Source of the DNA: Henckelia pumila
Lineage: Eukaryota; Streptophyta; Magnoliopsida; Lamiales; Gesneriaceae
Length of the DNA stretch: 64,000 bases
Direction of reading: 5' to 3'
NCBI RefSeq assembly: GCF_033568475.1
Contig: NC_133123.1
Span: 152,659,753-152,723,752, forward strand
Every line of letters starts with the position of its first letter. Position 1 is the first letter of the stretch. The position numbers were made by a program, and so were the translations under genes. Below, one piece after another: positions 12,174 through 23,669 of this stretch. The notes below the pieces were generated by a model, which had not been told where the DNA came from, did not search any database, and worked only from the letters and a program-made list of their open reading frames with translations.

Positions 12174-12537
12174 TATGCATGTGTTTAGGGGGAATGATTG
12201 TCAATATGACATTAATAGATTAGCTGTTACGTTGCCATTAATATTGGCATATCATCCGCCTTTAACTAGTCTCTGACAGACTTCGTACTAGCAGCTTGGT
12301 GCTTTGAACCAAATGACATTAATTGGGCGCCGTGATTATGCTCTTCAAAACTTTTTGAATTTCAAAAATACTTTTCATGACATCACCCTATGGCCCATAG
12401 GTTCCTATATATACTTCTTTACACTCGTATATCAATCTTTCACCTTTGCTAAAAACTTTCATATTGTATTAAACGCTCCATCGAATTACTCTCAAGCTTT
12501 TGCTTACTCTTTGCTCGAGTTCTTATCTATAGATATC
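12174..12537 (+). other. Pol to third-ORF spacer with internal TATA box
   Basis: The stretch between the pol stop and the ATG of the third ORF holds TATATATA at 12406-12413 in the context TTCCTATATATACTT. The ATG lies about 125 bp downstream. This spacing would suit an internal promoter for a separate message. The sequence shows the motif only; promoter activity is inferred. Confidence 0.4.
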
Positions 12538-15304
12538 ATGTCGATCCAGAAGACTTGCCTCGCCATCAACTTTGATTCCGTTGTTAAGGCAAACAACGCA
12601 GGAATAACTGAGGTCTTCACCATGCTTGAAGCCTCTGGACTGAAGAAATTTCTGGAATGCAGCGCCATCTGCGATTTGCCTGTTTTGAAGGAGTTCTTCG
12701 CAACCGCTCAAATCGAGCATGGGACTATCAAATGCTTGATCAAGACAGAGGTCTACTCCTTCAATCAGAAGTTCTTCGCTAGCACATTTGATCTGCCCTC
12801 CAGGGGTTTGACAAAATGCACGGATCTTCCAGATGGTAACTGCTCTTATTGGTTGAAGGAGTTCTCAACTACTGATGCTCCGATCAAACTGCCGGCCCAG
12901 AAGACATCTCTCAAAGCTCCATTCAGGCTACTGACTAATATCGTGGCCAAGAATCTTCTGGCCAAGGCTGGATCTTACGACAAGGTGACGCTGGAGAAAT
13001 TTCAATACATGGCTTGTATTGCCTCCAAGATCAACATAAACTGGTCAGACATTCTGTTCAATATTCTATGTGAAATGATCAGGGGGAAAGGGCAATCCGA
13101 GGGATTTGCTTTGCAAATCTGCCACATCTTGGGCGTCCTTGGAGTGGACTTTTCCAAGACTGAGCCTCTGCATCCCACCAAATGGCTCAACAAGTCTACG
13201 ATTCTCAAATTCCTGAACAAGAAAGAGACTGCTGTCGACACCTTGCCCTCAACCGCAAAGGCTATTGCTATCCCTCAACCGCTTTCAACGGTTTCGGTCG
13301 TGGCCAAACCAGTCCATACCAAAAAGTCTGCCAAGCGTCAACTAATCATCGAATCTGACTCTGAAGATGAATCACGTGAGAATGTTCCACTGATTCAAGC
13401 TTTCAGCAGGTCATCCCCTTCGGTCTCCCAAAGCAGCTGTGTCATCCACGCCTGCAGGCGAGAAGAAGAGGCAGCACAAGAAGCTAAAGTCTCTTTCTGG
13501 ACTTGCTCCTACCCCGCCAACGGTCGAGACTACTACCGTTGTTGCTTCTACTGCTCCTCGTCCTACAAAAGGTGTGATAATCCGGGAAGGTGCCTCATCA
13601 GCTCCTGAGGTCACTCTAGCTGATCCCAAAGACAAAGGGAAAGGTGTGATGATCTACACACCCAAGGCTCAACCAGCAGCTACGATAGAACTCAATATGA
13701 TCATCTCTCACGTACTCCGTACTGTCAAGCGTCATCTACAACGTTTTGACAGATGGCATCACTCCCGCACTCACTTGACACTCGCTCAAATATTTCCTAA
13801 ATGGAAATCTCTAAACGTCATTGAGCAGAAGATGCTTCTATTTGCTGATACTGAAGACATCGTGGAGGCTCTGGGAAGACGACATCTCATAGACTTGAAG
13901 CTTCGAGGAAGCCTGCTATCACTGCTAATTAATGAGCGTGTCAAGAATTTCAAATCCAAGAGTCCTACCGCTGCCGATGACTTTGTGATTTTGACTGGAC
14001 TACAGGATAGTCTACGTCAAATCACTCAACTACTTCAGCACTTCCAAGCTCTCAACAATGTCAAAACACCAGCTTCAGCAGCCTGTTTGCAAGCTTATGT
14101 GCTGGAAGCACAAGTGATGATGAAAACCTTTCTCACCCAAGATCAGGGTGAAGAAGACGTCTATGCTCTCCCTTCTTCAGATGGGATTTTGACCGATCTC
14201 ATCACTGCTGACCTCTTTCAATCATATGCTCTAAGATCGAGTGTAGCAGCATCTTCATCGGTCGACCCCTCCTCAACCGCAGTCCAAGCAGTTACTCCAC
14301 CGGAAGCAGTTGTGATTGCTCGCTCCTCTCCCGTGACGACCGCTCACACTTCTCCCGGTCATTCACAAGATGTTTTAGAAGTGGTTGCACAAGAGATACC
14401 TGTCACCTCTGTGACAGAGGCTCCTTGCAGTAGTGAAGCAACAGTGCCCCCAACGGAGATATCAAGCACTATTGTATCACCTGCATCTCCAGAACAGCAA
14501 GTGACTGATGCTGATCCAGCACTTCAACCGTCTCCATCTACTGAAAAGTTTATGGAAGATCTCATTATGGATGAACCAAGTGCTGATCCTGGTACTCCAC
14601 CGACCATATTGACTGCAGTCGAAACTATTACATCTCCAACTGTACCATTATTGGAAGGTCCATCGGGTAGCTCTCCAGCAAGTTCACCCGCACCACATCA
14701 TCGTGAGTCTAGCCCTGTTTCACCAAGAAATGACTCAGAAGGGCAAATGATTCAGACTGATGATTCTTTAATTGAAGCCATGGCCGCAGCTCTAGATCAT
14801 ACCTTGATAAATCGGCTTCATGAGCTCATGCAAACGGTTAGGTCCTTCTCTCAAGACATAACAAACTCTTCCTTATCGGTCGATAATTCACGCCAGACGA
14901 TGATTCGGCATTTCGAGACCGTGTCTCGAGACCTCGCTCGTCTGTCCACAGAGATCACTAATCATCATCGCACTCAAATCAACACGCTCTCTACCGTCTC
15001 CGAACAAGTTATCCGATCCGAAAATCGCCTTCATAAGCAGTTGAATGATCGGATGGACACTATGCAAGCCACTCTACTTGCTCAAATCGATGCAAAAATA
15101 GACACTATGCAAGCCTGCCTTGGCACTCAACTCACTGAGGTCATCCTTCGGCTCAACCAAGGTGATGCCAAAAAGGGGGAAGAAGAGCAACGTAGAGCAG
15201 CAGAGGCAAGAAGACGTGAAGAAGAGTCCAGAAGAAAAGAAGAAGCCGACAGAAGAAGAAGAGAAGGCGATAGGTCAGGAGGAGCCAGTTGGTTCAAAAG
15301 ATGA
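12538..15304 (+). pseudogene. Third ORF of copia element (env-like position), frameshifted
   Basis: A large ORF after pol, at the place where Sireviruses carry their envelope-like gene; its function is unknown. It starts at the ATG at 12538. The first part (to about 13,420) is a folded-looking domain of ~290 residues (MSIQKTCLAINFDSV at the start, conserved GFALQICHILGVLGVDF) followed by an acidic Ser patch. Between about 13,411 and 13,438 the frame moves by one base, and the rest continues in the next frame to the TGA at 15302. That part has a Pro/Ser/Thr-rich middle, a long helical stretch (about 14,770-15,110) and a highly charged Glu/Arg/Lys coiled coil at the end. No clear signal peptide or membrane anchor is seen, so 'env' describes position only. 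The shift could be a real mutation or an assembly error. Confidence 0.75.
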
Positions 15305-15458
15305 ACAACTTATCTCTTCTTTACTTATCGCAGCCGCATTTTTTTTTCTGTAGGTGTAATAAAAATGCTTATTGTACTTAATGAAATTCATTCTCTCAAT
15401 GAAGTTCATTTTTATGCTTTCATATTGTTCTTGGAGCACTTAAGTTTTGTCATCACCA

Positions 15459-15471
15459 AAAAGGGGGAAAT
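15459..15471 (+). other. Copia polypurine tract
   Basis: AAAAGGGGGAAAT immediately before the 3' LTR; this is the usual plus-strand primer. Confidence 0.85.
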
Positions 15472-16800
15472 TGTTGAATCCGATATTTTGGTGATAACAA
15501 ACAACAACTCATTGTATAGGAATGTGCTGCCAACCATTGTATTTCAGGAACCTACTACAACTTCTACCGAAAGCTTGTCAACCGCCTTTGCTCTCGACCG
15601 GCTGAAGTCACAAGCCTATCAACTGGCTATCAAAACCAGCAGAGGATAAATCTATCTACCGGAAGCTTGTCAACCGTCTTTATCTCTCGACCGGTTGAAG
15701 TCACAAGCTTATCGACTGGTTATTCAAACCAGCAGAGGACAAATATCTCTACCGGTAGAATGCCAACTGCCTATCTAGATATCTCGAGACAAGTACCTGT
15801 GACAAGATGTTCTTTGCAGGATCTTTTATTAAAAGCAGAACCGGCGTTTCAGAAGATTTGTTGACTCCTGCAAATCAAGACAACAGGTTGTACCAAAATG
15901 GCAAAAACACAGAATGACTGCAGATAAAGCATTCGACCGTTTATTCCAGTTTTGGATCCTGGAAGTTGTCTGCAGTGTACGATCCTCATGCAGAATCATC
16001 AATGCATTTATGAGCATTAAATGTGCATTCAATGCAGCATCAGAACGTTCAAAATAAAGACGTTGATGATTGACCTATATAAAGGGAAGATTGCTCAAAC
16101 AACAATAAGAAGTGAGACAAGACAACGAAGAGAGACAAGCAACTCAGAAAAATTTCAATCACTTGACTAATATCAGAAGTCCTCATCTGATATACTTGAG
16201 CACACTTACAAGATCATTCATCTGCTGCTCAAATAAACCCTCGCCTACAGTTCACATATCTGATCGTCAAGGATCATCCTAGGGTTTTCAAGCCTCTCGA
16301 CCGCTCTGCAGTCTGAGAAGCTCAACTCAACTATACTCAGTGTTGAAGAGACTTGAAGCTGCTCTGAAAGCTTCCACCAGTCTGATAAGAACTGAGAATC
16401 TTATCTGTGTAAATCTAGGAGTTTCGGATTAGGCATTGGATAAGTCCTAAGTCTGAAGTGGGTGTATTACAAGACGTTGTAATAACCAAAGTCTTCTAGT
16501 GAATTCCTTCCTAAGTGGAAGAAGGGGAGACGTAGAAGGATTAAGCCTTCGAACTTCCATAAAATCGTGCTTTAGCATTTACTGCAACTTATCTCACATC
16601 CTGCTCATACATTGCATTATAAACTTTGCATCACTAAAACCTTTGAACTATTTCCGCACTATTTAAGTTGTTCAAAACATTTTAGAAGTTGAGAAAACTG
16701 ATTAAGTGAACTAAACCTCACTTGATCTTTCTAAAGAAGTAGAAGAAAAGTTTCAGAGTGTATTCACCCCCCCCCTCTACCCTCTGAACCGATCCCAACA
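15472..16800 (+). repeat. Copia 3' LTR
   Basis: 1,329 bp and apparently identical to the 5' LTR except for one extra C in the terminal C-run (about 16,767-16,775). It ends in CCCAACA, followed by TATAT. Confidence 0.95.
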
Positions 16801-17670
16801 TATATATATATAATTCTATATTTATATATATTATAAGATTTATACTTCTGGACTTTTGGTGGAAACGTGAAAATGAAGGTGGAAGGGGGAGGAGGCGGAT
16901 GGGAAGGGTTTGGACGTTAATAGGGTAGGGTAATTAGGAGGTAATTTAGGTGTAATTAGTGTAAATTAATTACAAATTTGAATAATTAAATAAATAAATA
17001 TTATCAATAAAATTTAAAATAATTATTTGAGTCTTGGAGGAAGGGAGCTTAACTATTCTTTATTATTAATACATTTAATTTTTATTATATTAATATAATA
17101 TATTTAATTATAAAAAAGAAGAAATTTGAAATATATACTAAAACATATTATTAAAATAAACTTAAAATTCCAAATAATGCTTAAAAAAATTCTGAAAAAT
17201 AATTCATACCTTTAAATGGCTTTTTTTTTTAAGTACCTACCAACAACAATTAAACATATTCAATTATAGTAACTCAATTAAACCAAAACACCCAAATTTC
17301 AAAACTATAATCTCGAATTTACCTTCAAATTTTGAAATAGAGCTCCAACCAACCTAAATATTTTATTCCTAGCTTGAACAACGATCGGCGGCGATGAACA
17401 ACGGTGAAAAAAAAAAGATTGATCGGACGATGTTTCCGAGATGGTGAAGAAAACTCGAAAAATTGGTGTAAAAAAAAACTCTCGTTGCAAGGATTCCAAA
17501 ACTACTCTCGAATTTGCAATCGGACAAACGATGACGGAGAAATCTACTGTCAAATAAACTAAAATTGAGAAGAGGAGGAAGAAATGTGTAGAGATAATAA
17601 TGGAGGAACCAAATTGTTTCTGATAACAGAGGTGGGTGGGGCAGCAGAATAATGGAGGACCGAAATAATT
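16801..17670. other. AT-rich non-coding region right of the copia element
   Basis: Continues the AT repeat interrupted by the copia insertion, then AT-rich DNA with poly-A and poly-T runs. No convincing gene is visible on either strand. It may contain the upstream part of the PMD gene, whose first exon is missing on the other side of the copia element, but no PMD-like first exon was recognised. Confidence 0.5.
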
Positions 17671-17678
17671 TTAAATTG

Positions 17679-17798
17679 GGCAGCGTCCGCGCCCGTGGAT
17701 GGGGCGCGAACGCTGCCTACTAGGCATCGTCCTCCGCCACAGGGCGCAGACGCTGCCTAATAGGCAGCGTCCGCGCCTCGTGCCAGAGGACGATACCT
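17679..17798. repeat. Three tandem GC-rich imperfect hairpins
   Basis: Three palindromic units occur at about 17,679-17,717, 17,722-17,758 and 17,762-17,798. The first pairs GGCAGCGTCCGCGCCC with GGGCGCGAACGCTGCC around a short loop. The other two are diverged forms of the same AGGCAGCGTCCGCGCC arm. They stand out as a GC island in AT-rich DNA and are probably a structural part of a DNA transposon end or an untranslated leader. Confidence 0.6.
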
Positions 17799-17829
17799 AC
17801 GTGTACACGAACGTCCGCTGTCAGATTTG

Positions 17830-19211
17830 GCGTTTTACAGTATTTGTGAAATTTTTTTAATTTTACGTTATTTTTGAAATTTATTTTTTAATTTACATTA
17901 GAAATAAAAAAACCCGCATATGATGGCATCAACCAGCTAAAGGATGGGTCAACCAGTTCTCAGCTGTCTTGTTTGACCTTCTTGGTCTACCAAAAGTCAG
18001 TGTTTGAATCATTAATTTATAGTTGGAACATAAAAAATTTCAAACAGTTGCCACACTTGTATGGCAGACAACTCATCCATATCCATACCTCGTTCACATT
18101 CAAGTGCCCTATTTTTAGAAGTCAACAAACAATCCAGACATCGCTAACAAGCCAAAAAAAATTTAGAAGTCAAGTAAAAGATGAATGGAGAAAAAAATCC
18201 CAAATAATTATGGTTGAGTAACATCACCAGAAGACATATACTCATCTTCACTCATGAAGTTGGATCCAACAAACAACTGAGAGCAAATAATTGGAACGAA
18301 CATAGACAGGAAAAGAGGACAGCTTTGAATATCAAGGCTGATATCACTTAACCACAAAAATCAAAACATTTCGTGGGACCGACGTTTTACAATTAAGGCC
18401 AAATGATCGATAGCTCACAATTGAAGATTTTCAAATAATAATTATACCAGGGCAACAACAAAATCTTAATGACCAGCTAACCAAGTAACCATAACTAAGA
18501 TTAGGCTGCTTAACGAACTGAGAATGAACGAGGCATATTCGAAACATCAAAGGTAAACACAAAAACAAATCAAACATTTCAAATAAATCTTGACATACCA
18601 AATTCATTGTCTGTAAAAAAATAAAATGGACACTAGATAATTGTTGCAAAGTGAATACTAGTTCTTCCAAAAGTAGAACAAAATCTAAAAACTCAGCTAA
18701 TCGTAACTCAAATTAGGCTGACAGGACTCATATGTAACAGCTTCTAGTAAACACAAAATATGCGAGCTCCTCCATATTTTTTGGTTTACAATCTAGATGT
18801 TTGCACGAGTCTTTTGATCTTGTGTAAAATGCACCAAAAGTAACATAGACCACGCCTTGTCAAGACAAGTTTTCCATAGAAAAAATGTCCACACAAGTTA
18901 ATGACAAAACTAAACTAATCTCGGAAGTTTTTTTTTATCTGAAAATCATATGTCATGTTTGGATTGATTGATTTGATATGTGGAAAAGTTTGAATGGTAC
19001 TTTAACTTTGTCCTCCGATCAACAAATCAAAAAAATTAGAAATCAATGAAGCTGAAATCCATCATTTCGCATCTAAGCACAACCTCAAAGACTCCATGTC
19101 ATTGCACTCATTTCCACATTTCTGCAAGCATTTGTGATTTTGTAGCTTCCTTTTTTTTTTTTTTTTTCTACTTCTTCCCTTGGTTTCTTGTCCATATTTC
19201 TATATCTATCT
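17830..19211. other. Non-coding region, no gene recognised
   Basis: AT-rich DNA with short open frames of no recognisable family and a long T-run near 19,150-19,167. Nothing else is supported. Confidence 0.5.
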
Positions 19212-19422
19212 ATACTAACTACAAATATATAGCTTTGATTTTTGAGCTTATTATTTTAACCTTTTGTTTGTTGTGCACTTTATCATGGTTCATGGGGTCG
19301 TTTAGGTAAATTTGCTCGTGCACTTAACTCAATGTGTTTAATAAGCTTACTATTTGGACCTTTTGTTTGTTGTGCACTTTGTCTTGATTTATGGGGTTTT
19401 TTAATTTCTTATTGTTATTAGG
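19212..19422 (+). repeat. ~200-bp segment duplicated at 29,228-29,417
   Basis: From ATACTAACT onward this segment matches the right flank of the Ty3 element at about 97% by eye. The left copy has 14 extra bases (about 19,221-19,234). Inside it, a ~99-bp unit beginning CCTTTTGTTTGTTGTGCAC is itself repeated (19,260 and 19,359). Confidence 0.8.
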
Positions 19423-19568
19423 GTGTACTTCGAATTCTGAAAATTAGTGCGTCAACAGCAACAACAGCAGCAACAAAGACGAACAAAGTCGAGGCGAGAG
19501 AAACTCTCTATCCTCAAGACGAAATTGCCCGTTGGCGGCAATCGTCTTTAAGATACAGCGACTATACT
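19423..19568. other. Short spacer left of the Ty3 element with a hairpin
   Basis: A compositionally different 146-bp stretch (CAACAGCAACAACAGCAGC-like). A stem-loop at about 19,517-19,553 pairs AAGACGAAATTGCC with GGCAATCGTCTT around a 7-base loop. The stretch ends in the target duplication ATACT (19,564-19,568). Confidence 0.45.
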
Positions 19569-22250
19569 TGTAACACCCGGTATTTTAAATACGTAAATTC
19601 GCATGCATAATTAGGGAATTTAATTATTTAAATTTTTGATTTATGGGTTAAATAATTATGTGAATTATTTGTGCATGATTTAAGTGATTTTTAAGCATTT
19701 AACCCATAATTAGTGATTTTTATGATTTTTAGTATTTTAATTATTTCATCGCGTAGACAGGACCGTGGACGGACGAGATGACAACTTTCTAGCCAATTTA
19801 ATTCATGAGCCTTTTAAGAGCCCAAAAATATTATTTTGAGTTTTATTTCCTCAAAAATTTTAGTATTAATTTTATATAATTTTAGGAGTCCGTTTTTATT
19901 CAAAATAAGCCAAAATAATGACTTTTTAGTATTTTTAAAATTCCCTTAATTTAATATTTCGGGATTTTAATTTAGTTATCAGATTTTACTTCTTATTTGA
20001 AGTTTTTAAGTTATATATTTAATATCCTTTTTAATATTTTCAATTATCCTAAAACCTATTTTAATTAAAAAAAACTTAAACCTAAACCTATCCTACCCAA
20101 ACCCTTCGACCGATCTCTCACTCAGCCGCCTCCATCAGTTTCTCACCCCCATCTCCATCGTGTTCTTCAAGTTCTTCAGCCTCCATAGCTCGATTTTGAA
20201 ACTTCCAAGTCGGTTGTCATCGCCCCGTCGTCCCGGAATCGTTTTACGCACTCTTTTCTCTTCAAACTACGGTGCAAGGCATGATTCTTTCTCTTTTTTT
20301 TGTACCATATCAGTTATTATGTGTGTGTGTGCGTGAGAATCAGAATTCCTTCGAAATTTTCAGAAACAATACGGGATCAATTCGGTTGTATGCAAATGTT
20401 CTTGTGTTTATTGATCATGTTCACGTTTGGTTTGCCATGGTTGTGTCTAGGCTGCTGGTAAAGGTCCCTAGGTTGCCTAAGGTGAGTCTAGGTTTGAATG
20501 GCTCGAGTGGCTCGAGCCAAACGAGCCCAGACTTGGAGCTATGAGGCGATCGGCCAAGGGGGGACGCAGGTTAGGGTTCTCGGGAAGGGCTCGGTTCGGC
20601 TAGGGGCTGGGCTGCATGGGTTGGGTTCAGGGGCTAGGTTCAAACCGCCCAGACGTGGGCTACGTCTGGGCGGCGGTGCTCCGGCCAGGGGCGGCCGGAG
20701 CAGGCCGGCAGCAGCCAAGGAGTGGCTGCTGCTCACGGCCGCAGCCGAGACGGGAAAAGGGGGGGCGACGGGTTTAGGGTTTCAGGGTGGTTCCGGGTCG
20801 GGTCTTGGGTCCGAGTCGGGTCTGGTAGTAAGTGGGTTAAGTTAGTTGGGTCTGGGTCCGGGTCCGGGTTAAGTTAGTTGGGCTCGGGTATTTTATTTTT
20901 AAGTTAATTAATGAATTTAAGAGTTTAATTGGGCTAATTAGATTAATTTAATTAATGGGCTTCACTTAAGTTAATATTTGGGCTTAATTAATTTAATTAA
21001 GTTAGTCCACTAATTTTTTTATGGGCTTTAGGGCCCATGAAAATTATCGGGCCAGTCTTTGGGCTTTTGGGCTCATTGGGCCAGATTAAGTTGTTATTGG
21101 GCCTAGAATGTTTTAATGGGCTTTAATTATTTAATTGAGCTTAGAATAATTTTATTGGGCTTAAGTATGTTATTGGGCCAGTCTCAGTGTTAATGGGTCA
21201 GATTTAAGTAAATGGGCTTGAGTGTTAGGGCCAGCAGTCCAGTACAATCCATGAGAAATTGCATGTGTTCTGAATATATATTTAATTATTTTTATGCATT
21301 GAAGATTATTTTTATATTTATATGTTAGTATGAAATTAAATTAAATATATATGAAGGACAAACATTTTTATTTAAGTACATGCATTCATGAAATAATTTT
21401 ATGTATGATTTAATGTTTAAGGTTGAGCAATAAGAAAATATTTTATGTTGGAAGTTGAAGTAGTGTGACAATTTGAGATTTGAGGGGGATTCATCCCCAT
21501 ATGTGAACTATTTAAGGGCAGTTTACTGCCAATTTAAGAGGTGATTCGTCACCGCCACGTACGTTGGTTTCCACGCTGATTAGTATTTAATGTATGATTT
21601 AACGTTACACTACGGATACAACCATGCGATGTTAGAAAATAATTTGCTCAACAATGTTTATGTATTATGTATGATTATGATATTTAAGTTAATTTAAGTT
21701 AGGTTATGTCATGATGTTATTTTAAGCATGCTCATTCATGTATATGTTATGTATTAGTATTAAAGTGATTTAAATTATTTTAAATCCTTGTTATGTTAGC
21801 ATGTTGGGCTTCTAGGCTCACTACACTGGTATGGTACAGGTGAGTACGTAGAGGACGTAGTACCCACCGGAGGCGAGGACGTATGAGCAGACTGGCAGTG
21901 ATCCCCGTGACCGTGATAGATATCTGAGTCATGATGCATGTTTGAATATTCCAGCATGTTAAATATTTTTAATTATTTTCAGTGGTTGAGTTTTTGGATA
22001 ATTTATTTAAATATTTTCAGTGCATGCAGTTTTTAATTATTTTCTTATGACATCATTTTAATTACGTATTTGACTCAGATATTTATTTTATTAAAGAATG
22101 CATTTTTATTTAAGTTATTTATTTATTTATTTTAAATCTTTTTATTTTGTGCATATATGTATGGGCATGTATGTACATGTTATATTTAGTAAGTATTAAA
22201 AAAAAATTTCCGCGTATTTATTTATTAATTATAGAGTTAGGGTCGTTTCA
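19569..22250 (+). repeat. Ty3 5' LTR
   Basis: 2,682 bp. A GC-rich block (about 20,490-20,850) and a following run of GGGCTT/GGGCC-rich sequence include the part missing from the 3' LTR (20,559-21,106). The open frames in the GC-rich block are low-complexity and not genes. Confidence 0.9.
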
Positions 22251-22263
22251 GTTGGTATCACGG
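22251..22263 (+). other. Ty3 primer-binding site
   Basis: GTTGGTATCACGG follows the 5' LTR directly. It matches the Met-tRNA primer TGGTATCA and then departs from the usual AGAGC. The related non-coding LTR element at 33,301-43,614 keeps the full TGGTATCAGAGC. Confidence 0.65.
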
Positions 22264-22431
22264 TCCTTGGAGGGGTCATTACTGCTATGCGAGCTCAGAA
22301 ATCCACGCTACCGGTCTGTAAGTTTTAAGTGTTTATAGCATGTTTTACTTTTAAGAATTTAAGTTAGCATTAATTTTAAACCACTTAGTTATGCATGTCG
22401 ATTTACGTAAAGAAATATGTGGTGGTGCAGA

Positions 22432-23467
22432 ATGTCTCCCAGACCGATGAACAAACGTGGGGGATCTCCACCTACACCTCCACCTCCGCAGAACCCACTA
22501 GCAGCATTGGAACAGGCCAATTCTACCTTGATGGCTGGGATTACTGCTCTGTTGGAGAAGCAGGCTTCACGTTTGAGGATGTCCCATGAGGAGGACGTAG
22601 CAGAGCGGTTCCAAAAGAAGGGACCCAAGGAGTTTGCTGGTACCACCGATCCTTTGGTGGCTGAGGGGTGGATTCGCTCTTTGGAGTCCATCTTTGCGTA
22701 TATGGGGATCACAGACGCCGACAGGGTGAACTGTGCGACGTATATGCTGAGAGGAGATGCAGCTCTATGGTGGGAGGGTGCTGCCAGGGGAGTTCACATT
22801 CCTACACTGGCATGGACAGAGTTTTGGCGTATCTTCTACGCCAAGTATTTCACTGAGGATGTGCGCAGCCGCATGATCCGGGAGTTCATGAGTCTCCGTC
22901 AGGGGGACAGGTCAGTGGTGGAGTATGTGCGACAGTTCGAGAGGGGCTGTCACTTTGTGCCCTTGATTTCAGACAGTCCACCAGAGAAGTTGAGGCAGTT
23001 TGTGGAGGGCCTGAAGGCAGATATCAGGCATGACATTCGCATGGCGGATGTCCCTACTTATGAGACTGCAGTCAGTAGAGCCTTGCGTTCCGAGGAGGGT
23101 CGGAGAGAGATTCAGAGGGAGCAGCAAGGTAAGAGGCAGTTTCAGGCTGGATATCAGCGACCGTCTTCGCAGCCTCCTGCGAAGAAGCAGTTTACAGGGC
23201 CGCCTAAGGGCCCGAATCCGTAGCAGAGGCCGCAGCAGCAGAGGCCACAGCAGCAGAGGGGCGGGGCCCCTAATGCCATAGGTTTTCCTACTTGCCCGAA
23301 GTGTCAGAAGATGCATTCGGGGCCTTGTTTGTTGGGAGCAGGAGTTTGCTACCACTGTAGGGAGCCAGGGCATCAGATAGCTAACTGCCCGAGGAAGAAG
23401 AACACTGCTGGTAGAGTGTTCGTCATGCAGGCCGAGGAGGTAGATCCAGACACCTCCTTGATCACCG
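22432..23467 (+). pseudogene. gag: Ty3 Gag, one premature stop
   Basis: Capsid and nucleocapsid protein of a Ty3/gypsy element. It starts at the ATG at 22432 with a Pro-rich leader. The retrotransposon Gag domain follows (GWIRSLESIFAYMGITDAD, then ALWWEGAA, FYAKYF and YVRQFERGC). A TAG at 23221-23223 replaces what is probably a Gln codon in a Gln/Arg/Pro-rich linker. Downstream in the same frame is a CCHC zinc knuckle (CYHCREPGHQIANC at about 23,350-23,391). The coding sequence leads to a GT donor at 23468. Without that stop and with splicing, the frame would run on into protease. Confidence 0.9.
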
Positions 23468-23669
23468 GTATATCTTATCCCTAGTATTTTTATAATTCCT
23501 TCTTTGGTTAAGAATTTTGTTTCTGTGAAATTGTTGTTAATTGGGTTATCTATCTGCATGTTAGAATAAGAAGCATGTTTCTACTTGTGATTAGAATTAA
23601 GGGTTTTAGTGACTCGTTGGGGAAAAGTTTAGTAGTGGTATGAAATTGTTGGGAATTTTCTGCGTGCAG
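23468..23669 (+). other. Probable spliceosomal intron between gag and protease
   Basis: A 202-bp AT-rich stretch begins GTATAT and ends TGCGTGCAG. Its removal joins ATCACCG to GGAGAATTC in phase, giving the conserved I-T-G-R-I-L-V-G-G lead-in to the protease DSGATHS site. Unspliced, translation stops at a TAG at 23,482-23,484. The frame change from gag to pol is exactly accounted for by the removal. Confidence 0.7.

Larger units (their letters stand above)
5552..16800 (+). mobile_element. Ty1/copia LTR retrotransposon (Sirevirus-like), complete
   Basis: A full-length 11,249-bp element. LTRs run 5552-6879 and 15472-16800, each starting TGTTGAATC and ending CCCAACA. By eye they differ only by one C in a C-run, so insertion was very recent. 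A Met-tRNA-type primer site TGGTATCAGAGC lies at 6882-6893 and a polypurine tract AAAAAGGGGGAAA just before 15472. The flanks carry TATAT on both sides, consistent with a 5-bp target duplication but ambiguous in a TA repeat. Gene order gag, PR, INT, RT, RNase H is that of copia. The long LTRs and the large third ORF after pol fit the Sirevirus lineage; that placement is inferred without a tree. Confidence 0.95.

Noticed and set aside
12538-15304. True retroviral envelope gene
   Set aside because: No convincing signal peptide, transmembrane anchor or fusion features were seen; only its position after pol resembles an env gene.
20498-20845. GC-rich open frame of 115 codons in the Ty3 5' LTR
   Set aside because: Low-complexity Gly/Arg/Ala content, lost from the 3' LTR by deletion, and open on both strands because of base composition.
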